Source of the DNA: Bacteroidales bacterium UBA5515
GTDB taxonomy: Bacteria; Bacteroidota; Bacteroidia; Bacteroidales; P3
Assembly (NCBI GenBank): GCA_002423895.1
Contig: DIOL01000006.1
Location: 1-25,987, forward strand
Direction of reading: 5' to 3'
DNA length: 25,987 nt
The translations under genes and the position numbers were made by a program. Shown here piece by piece: positions 21,950 to 25,987 of the stretch (positions within the stretch are counted from its first letter, which is position 1; each line of letters opens with the position of its first letter). The notes beneath the pieces are model-generated. The model saw nothing but the letters and a program-made list of their open reading frames with translations. It was not told the DNA's origin and did not search any database.

Positions 21950-22972
21950 TTATTTTATTAAGAAAGTAAATTTATCATAGTTCTTTAAGGCAATTCCTGT
22001 TCCTCTTGCAACTGCTCTCAATGGATCTTCTGCAACATGAACTGCTAGTTTAGTCTTTGCTGAAATTCTCCTATCCAATCCTCTTAATAAAGATCCTCCT
22101 CCAGCTAAATAAATACCTGTGTGGAATATATCGGATGCTAATTCTGGTGGGGTTAAAGCCAATGCTTCCAATACAGCACTTTCTATTTTTGCAATTGATT
22201 TATCTAATGCGTGAGCAATTTCTTTATAATTAACCAATATCTCTTTAGGAATTCCAGTAAGTACATCTCTTCCTTGAACAGCAAAATCTTCTGGTGGAAC
22301 ATCTAAATCAGGGATGGCTGCTCCAACACTTATCTTTATTTGTTCTGCCATTCTTTCTCCAATATTAATATTATGCTGTTTACGCATATATTCAATTATA
22401 TCTTGATTGAACTCATCACCTGCAATGCGTATTGATTTATTACATACAATTCCACCAAGAGCTATAACAGCAATTTCAGAAGTACCACCACCAATATCTA
22501 CAATCATATTTCCAACAGGTTCCAAAACATCAATTCCTATTCCAATTGCAGCAGCCATTGGTTCGTGTATTAACTTAACTTCCTTTGCTCCTGCTTGCTC
22601 AGCAGAGTCTCTAACTGCTCTTTCTTCAACATTTGTTATCCCAGAAGGAATACAAATAACCATCTTTAATGAAGGTGGAATAAGAGATTTTCTAACATTA
22701 ATCATCTTAATCAATTCTCTTATCAATTGGTTTGCAGTTTCAAAGTCTGCAATAACACCATCTCTCAAAGGTCTAATTGTTTCAATGTTTTGATGTGTTC
22801 TTCCATGCATCTGCATAGCCTTCTTTCCAATGGCAATAATCTTGTTTGTACGTCTGTCCTTAGCAACTATTGAAGGCTCGTCAACAACAACTTTATCATT
22901 AAATATAATAATTGAATTGGCTGTTCCTAAGTCTATCGCAACTTCTCTTGTTAAAAATGAAAATAAACTCAT
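21950..22972 (-). CDS. mreB: Rod-shape determining actin homologue
   Basis: 340 residues. MreB filaments beneath the inner membrane direct side-wall peptidoglycan synthesis. The actin-fold nucleotide motifs are present: phosphate-1 DLGTANS (14-20), phosphate-2 DIGGGTSE (159-166) and the adenosine loop YLAGGGSLLRGLD near the C-terminus. The N-terminus SLFSFLTRE is a short hydrophobic, probably membrane-inserting segment. It lies 121 nt after purH, in the usual Bacteroidetes order. It is followed by a terminator, not by mreC and mreD, so the usual partner genes are not downstream here. Confidence 0.97.
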   Translation of the reverse strand: MSLFSFLTREVAIDLGTANSIIIFNDKVVVDEPSIVAKDRRTNKIIAIGKKAMQMHGRTHQNIETIRPLRDGVIADFETANQLIRELIKMINVRKSLIPPSLKMVICIPSGITNVEERAVRDSAEQAGAKEVKLIHEPMAAAIGIGIDVLEPVGNMIVDIGGGTSEIAVIALGGIVCNKSIRIAGDEFNQDIIEYMRKQHNINIGERMAEQIKISVGAAIPDLDVPPEDFAVQGRDVLTGIPKEILVNYKEIAHALDKSIAKIESAVLEALALTPPELASDIFHTGIYLAGGGSLLRGLDRRISAKTKLAVHVAEDPLRAVARGTGIALKNYDKFTFLIK

Positions 22973-23093
22973 ATTTATCTTTTTCCTATATTTTTCTTTT
23001 AATTAATATTTGCGTTTATTACGAAAACCATAGTAAACGGTTACATTATTATTTATTATTATGCTTTATTAGGTAATTTTCTCTTGTTTTTGA

Positions 23094-24611
23094 TTAATGT
23101 TTGAAATGACGAAATCCAGTAAGGACCATTGCCATATTGTTTTCCTTGCAGAAATCAATTGATTTATTATCATTAATACTTCCTCCTGGATGTACTACTG
23201 CAACTATACCTTCTTTATGAGCAATTTCAACACAATCAGGGAAAGGGAAAAACGCATCAGAAGCCATAACTCCTCCATTTAAATCAAAGCCAAAATTTTT
23301 AGCTTTTACTATTGCTTGATTTAAAGCATCAACTCTTGAAGTTTGTCCTGTTCCAGAAGCTAACAATTGACGATTCTTTGCTAAAACTATTGCGTTAGAC
23401 TTAGTATGTTTAACCAATTTATTTGCAAAAGAAAGATCCTTTTGTTGTTCTAAAGTAAGAGAAGTATTAGTTATGCTATTCATAACTTCGGTTTTTTCAA
23501 CCACTTTATCTTTTTCTTGAACCAAAACTCCATTTAACGCAGAACGGAACTGATATTTTGGAGAAGAAGAGTTTTTGCGTTTAAGAAGAATTCTATTCTT
23601 TTTAGATTTCAATAACTCTAATGCTTCTTGAGAAAAGTCAGGAGCAATACAAATCTCCATAAACAACTTGTTCATTTCTTCAGCAGTTTCCATATCAATT
23701 GGTCTATTAGCAATTAAAACTCCACCAAAAGCAGAAACTGGGTCAGCAGATAAAGCATCAATATAGGCTTGTTTTAATGTATCTCTACTTGATAGTCCAC
23801 AAGCATTATTATGTTTGATTATAGCAAATGTAGTTTCTTCAAAATCGTCAATCAAATCGCAAGCGGCATCAATATCTCCAATATTATTATATGAAATTTC
23901 TTTACCATGCAATTGTTCAAAATAAGAATTCAAATCACCATAAAACATTCCTTTTTGATGAGGATTTTCTCCATAGCGAAGAATTTTTGGATTATTGTAA
24001 CTTTGTCTAAAAGCAGGAATATCTGTTTCTTTATTAAAATAATTGAATATTGCAGTGTCATAGTTGGAAGAAACTTGAAAAGCATAAGTTGCAAATCTTC
24101 TTCTAATTTCTAAATTAGTGTTTCCATTATCACTATTAAGAATATCCATCAGTTCAGAATAATAATCTACAGAAGGAACAATTAAAACATCATTAAAGTT
24201 TTTTGCAGCAGAACGAATAAGACTAATTCCTCCAATGTCTATTTTCTCAATTATATCTTCTTCAGAAGCATTTGAATTTACTGTCTTCTCAAAAGGATAT
24301 AAATCAACTATCACTAAATCAATTTCAGGAATTTCATATTCTTCAATCTGTTTTCTATCCTCATTATTATCTCTTCTGCATAGAATACCTCCCATTACTT
24401 TAGGATGAAGAGTTTTTACTCTTCCTCCCAAAATTGAAGGATATCCAGTAAGAGATTCAACAGTTTGTGGCTTTACACCCAAACTTTCAATAAAATTATA
24501 TGTTCCACCAGTTGAGTAAATCTTGACTCCAAGCTGGTCTAACTTTTTAACAATATCATCTAATCCATCTTTATAAAAAACAGATATCAACGCACTCTTA
24601 ATCTTCTTCAT
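23094..24611 (-). CDS. purH: Bifunctional AICAR transformylase / IMP cyclohydrolase
   Basis: 505 residues carrying out the last two steps of purine synthesis, AICAR to FAICAR to IMP. The N-terminal MGS-like cyclohydrolase domain (about 1-190) has YSTGGTYNFIESLG, GGRVKTLHPKVMGGILCRRD and IDIGGISLIRSAAKNF. The transformylase domain (about 195-505) has RYGENPHQKG, the catalytic Lys-His pair in AIIKHNNACGL, VSAFGG and the C-terminal DAFFPFPDCVEIAHKEGI and HPGGSINDN. Length is normal. It lies 17 nt after pfkA and 121 nt before mreB. Confidence 0.97.
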   Translation of the reverse strand: MKKIKSALISVFYKDGLDDIVKKLDQLGVKIYSTGGTYNFIESLGVKPQTVESLTGYPSILGGRVKTLHPKVMGGILCRRDNNEDRKQIEEYEIPEIDLVIVDLYPFEKTVNSNASEEDIIEKIDIGGISLIRSAAKNFNDVLIVPSVDYYSELMDILNSDNGNTNLEIRRRFATYAFQVSSNYDTAIFNYFNKETDIPAFRQSYNNPKILRYGENPHQKGMFYGDLNSYFEQLHGKEISYNNIGDIDAACDLIDDFEETTFAIIKHNNACGLSSRDTLKQAYIDALSADPVSAFGGVLIANRPIDMETAEEMNKLFMEICIAPDFSQEALELLKSKKNRILLKRKNSSSPKYQFRSALNGVLVQEKDKVVEKTEVMNSITNTSLTLEQQKDLSFANKLVKHTKSNAIVLAKNRQLLASGTGQTSRVDALNQAIVKAKNFGFDLNGGVMASDAFFPFPDCVEIAHKEGIVAVVHPGGSINDNKSIDFCKENNMAMVLTGFRHFKH

Positions 24612-24628
24612 TTTTATTTTTCTTTAAA

Positions 24629-25723
24629 TTAATTTCCAAATTCAATACCCAAACCCATTGCTGTTTGAACCAAACGAGACTTAGGCTCAACAAGATGAGG
24701 CTTACTAATTGCTTTATCAAAACTCACACTAATAATTTCTGGATGACGATAAGCAACCATTTCTCCAAACTTTCCTTCCATAACAAGTTCAAAAGCTTTA
24801 ACTCCAAACTCCGAAGCTAAAATTCTATCATAAGCAATAGGTGTTCCACCTCTTTGAATATGACCTAAAACAGTAAGTCTAATGTCGTGTTGAACTCCAG
24901 CTTCAATAAGTTCTTTCATCAAAACATTACCAATCCCTCCAAGTTTAGCATTATTGCTTCCAATTTCAGAGGAAGATTCTTTTTGTTTTTTTCTATCTAC
25001 AGAATAAGCACCTTCTGCAACAACTATTATGCAAAAGCCTTTTCCTTTCTTATATCTTGAATCAATCTTTTCTTTAATTTTTTCAATCTTATATGGCATT
25101 TCAGGAATAATACAAACATCAGCTCCAGCAGCAACTGCTCCATAAAGAGCAATCCAACCAGCATCTCTTCCCATAACTTCCATAATAAATACTCTATTAT
25201 GACTTGAAGCAGTTGTTACAAGCTTATCAATTGCTTCTGTTACGGTTTGAACAGCTGTTTGAAAACCAAAAGTAAAATCTGTTGCTGAAAGATCATTATC
25301 AATAGTTTTTGGAACTCCAATTATGTTAAGACCTTTTTCATAAAGAGCTTTCGAAATTCGTTGAGAGCCGTCTCCTCCAATATTAATTACAGCATCAACT
25401 CCCATAATTTTCAATTTCCTAATCATTTCATCAGAGCAATCAACAAAATCATAAGAACCATCATTATTTTTTATTGGCCAAGCAAAAGGACCACCTTTAT
25501 TTGTTGTTCCCAATATTGTGCCTCCTTTCACTAATATGCCAGAAACACTATCATTATCCAAAACAACAATCTCTGTTGGTTCTTTTAAAACACCATTAAA
25601 AGAGTCAATAGATCCAATAACTTCCCAATCTTTTTCTTGCGATGCCCTTTTTACAATTGCTCTAATTACAGCATTCAATCCAGGACAATCACCACCACCA
25701 GTTAAAACCATTACTCTTTTCAT
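24629..25723 (-). CDS. pfkA: 6-phosphofructokinase
   Basis: 364 residues; phosphorylates fructose 6-phosphate in glycolysis. Motifs: GGGDCPGLNAVIRA (9-22), GGDGS (116-120), PKTIDNDL (138-145) with catalytic Asp142, MGRDAGW and GHIQRGGTP. The phosphoryl-donor pair is Gly119 (E. coli Gly104) and Lys139 (E. coli Gly124). Gly at the first site fits ATP as donor, while Lys at the second is shared with PPi-dependent and group III (mixed-substrate) enzymes. Length, 364 aa, exceeds the ~320 aa of E. coli PfkA and also fits group III. The E. coli type allosteric behaviour cannot be assumed. It starts 9 nt after engB. Confidence 0.93.
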   Translation of the reverse strand: MKRVMVLTGGGDCPGLNAVIRAIVKRASQEKDWEVIGSIDSFNGVLKEPTEIVVLDNDSVSGILVKGGTILGTTNKGGPFAWPIKNNDGSYDFVDCSDEMIRKLKIMGVDAVINIGGDGSQRISKALYEKGLNIIGVPKTIDNDLSATDFTFGFQTAVQTVTEAIDKLVTTASSHNRVFIMEVMGRDAGWIALYGAVAAGADVCIIPEMPYKIEKIKEKIDSRYKKGKGFCIIVVAEGAYSVDRKKQKESSSEIGSNNAKLGGIGNVLMKELIEAGVQHDIRLTVLGHIQRGGTPIAYDRILASEFGVKAFELVMEGKFGEMVAYRHPEIISVSFDKAISKPHLVEPKSRLVQTAMGLGIEFGN

Positions 25724-25732
25724 ACTCTTATT

Positions 25733-25987
25733 TTAATTTATTTGTTCAAAATATGGTATTAATTGTTCTATCTCGCTAAGTATTTCATCTCTGCCCAATT
25801 TACTTATTGATGATGAAAGAAAGTATTTTGGTAGTTCAACCCAATCTTTCTGTAAGGCTTTCATAAACAATTCAACATTCTTGCTTGTAGCAATAACTCC
25901 TTGTTTGTCTGTTTTTGTAAAAACCATAGAGAATGGAATTTCATTTTCTCCCAAAAAATTAATAAACTCCAAATCTATTTTCTGAGG
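25733..25987 (-). CDS. engB: Ribosome biogenesis GTP-binding protein, C-terminal part (partial)
   Basis: The reading frame is open to the right edge; 84 residues and the stop are inside. Reading inward from the edge it begins PQKIDLEFINFLGENEIPFS, then FTKTDK (GTPase G4 motif) and ends with FLSSSISKLGRDEIL, which has the SS(x)xxGRxE G5-like region of YihA/YsxC (EngB). EngB is an essential GTPase for large-subunit assembly. The P-loop and G2-G3 motifs lie outside the window. It is 9 nt upstream of pfkA. Confidence 0.9.
   Translation of the reverse strand, partial: PQKIDLEFINFLGENEIPFSMVFTKTDKQGVIATSKNVELFMKALQKDWVELPKYFLSSSISKLGRDEILSEIEQLIPYFEQIN

Noticed and set aside
22407..22793. 128-residue reading frame antisense to mreB
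   Set aside because: It is the shadow of the strongly conserved mreB frame; no promoter or family signal.

Overview
The window is AT-rich Bacteroidota (Bacteroidetes) DNA, probably of a Bacteroidales-like or related lineage. Four things point there. Several gene starts are preceded by the phylum's sigma-ABfr promoter (TAnnTTTG, sometimes with TTTG 19 bases upstream). LpxC and FabZ are fused in one protein. Two secreted proteins carry type IX secretion sorting domains. A Bacteroidetes-specific small protein (DUF4295) follows rpmG. No obvious phage, plasmid, CRISPR or transposase gene is visible, so this is mostly core chromosome with some lineage-specific secreted proteins.

Layout. Positions 1-18 are the 5' end of a 16S rRNA gene that leaves the window to the left on the minus strand, with its leader (boxA-like site) and a full -33/-7 promoter. 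Divergent from it is a large type IX-secreted adhesin-like protein (676-3255). Next come atpC and atpD (minus), a repeat-bearing spacer, then a plus-strand run: ribF, a small leucine-rich-repeat protein and an omega-amidase-like nitrilase. A minus-strand block follows: PepSY-like lipoprotein, DoxX, a type IX-secreted protein, an unrecognised secreted protein and a TSUP permease. From 13121 to 18573 there is a long minus-strand series: rpmG, DUF4295, ftsY, an outer-membrane beta-barrel, rimO, a TPR protein, an ECF sigma factor, its presumed membrane anti-sigma factor and a Spy/CpxP-like periplasmic protein. A secreted hypothetical (minus) is divergent from lpxC-fabZ and lpxA (lipid A and fatty acid synthesis, plus). 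The right end is a minus-strand run engB (partial), pfkA, purH, mreB.

How they fit together. Most genes are housekeeping: ATP synthase catalytic subunit, flavin synthesis, lipid A, purine synthesis, glycolysis, ribosome assembly and modification, protein targeting and cell shape. The ECF sigma, anti-sigma and Spy-like trio looks like a cell-envelope stress module tied to a translation and export gene series.

The most unusual content is intergenic. Four spacers carry short arrays with a 21-22 bp period, about two helical turns, and three unrelated core sequences: AAAGTC, GGTGGCA (twice) and TATGATTGA. The two GGTGGCA loci share left and right flanks and look like copies of one dispersed intergenic element about 200-230 bp long. 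One of them is joined to a 243-bp direct repeat whose two copies bracket the gene at 10465-11457. That repeat carries a promoter and the start of a signal-peptide gene; the upstream copy keeps the canonical -7 box and a decapitated 12-residue reading frame, while the copy serving the intact gene has a mutated box.
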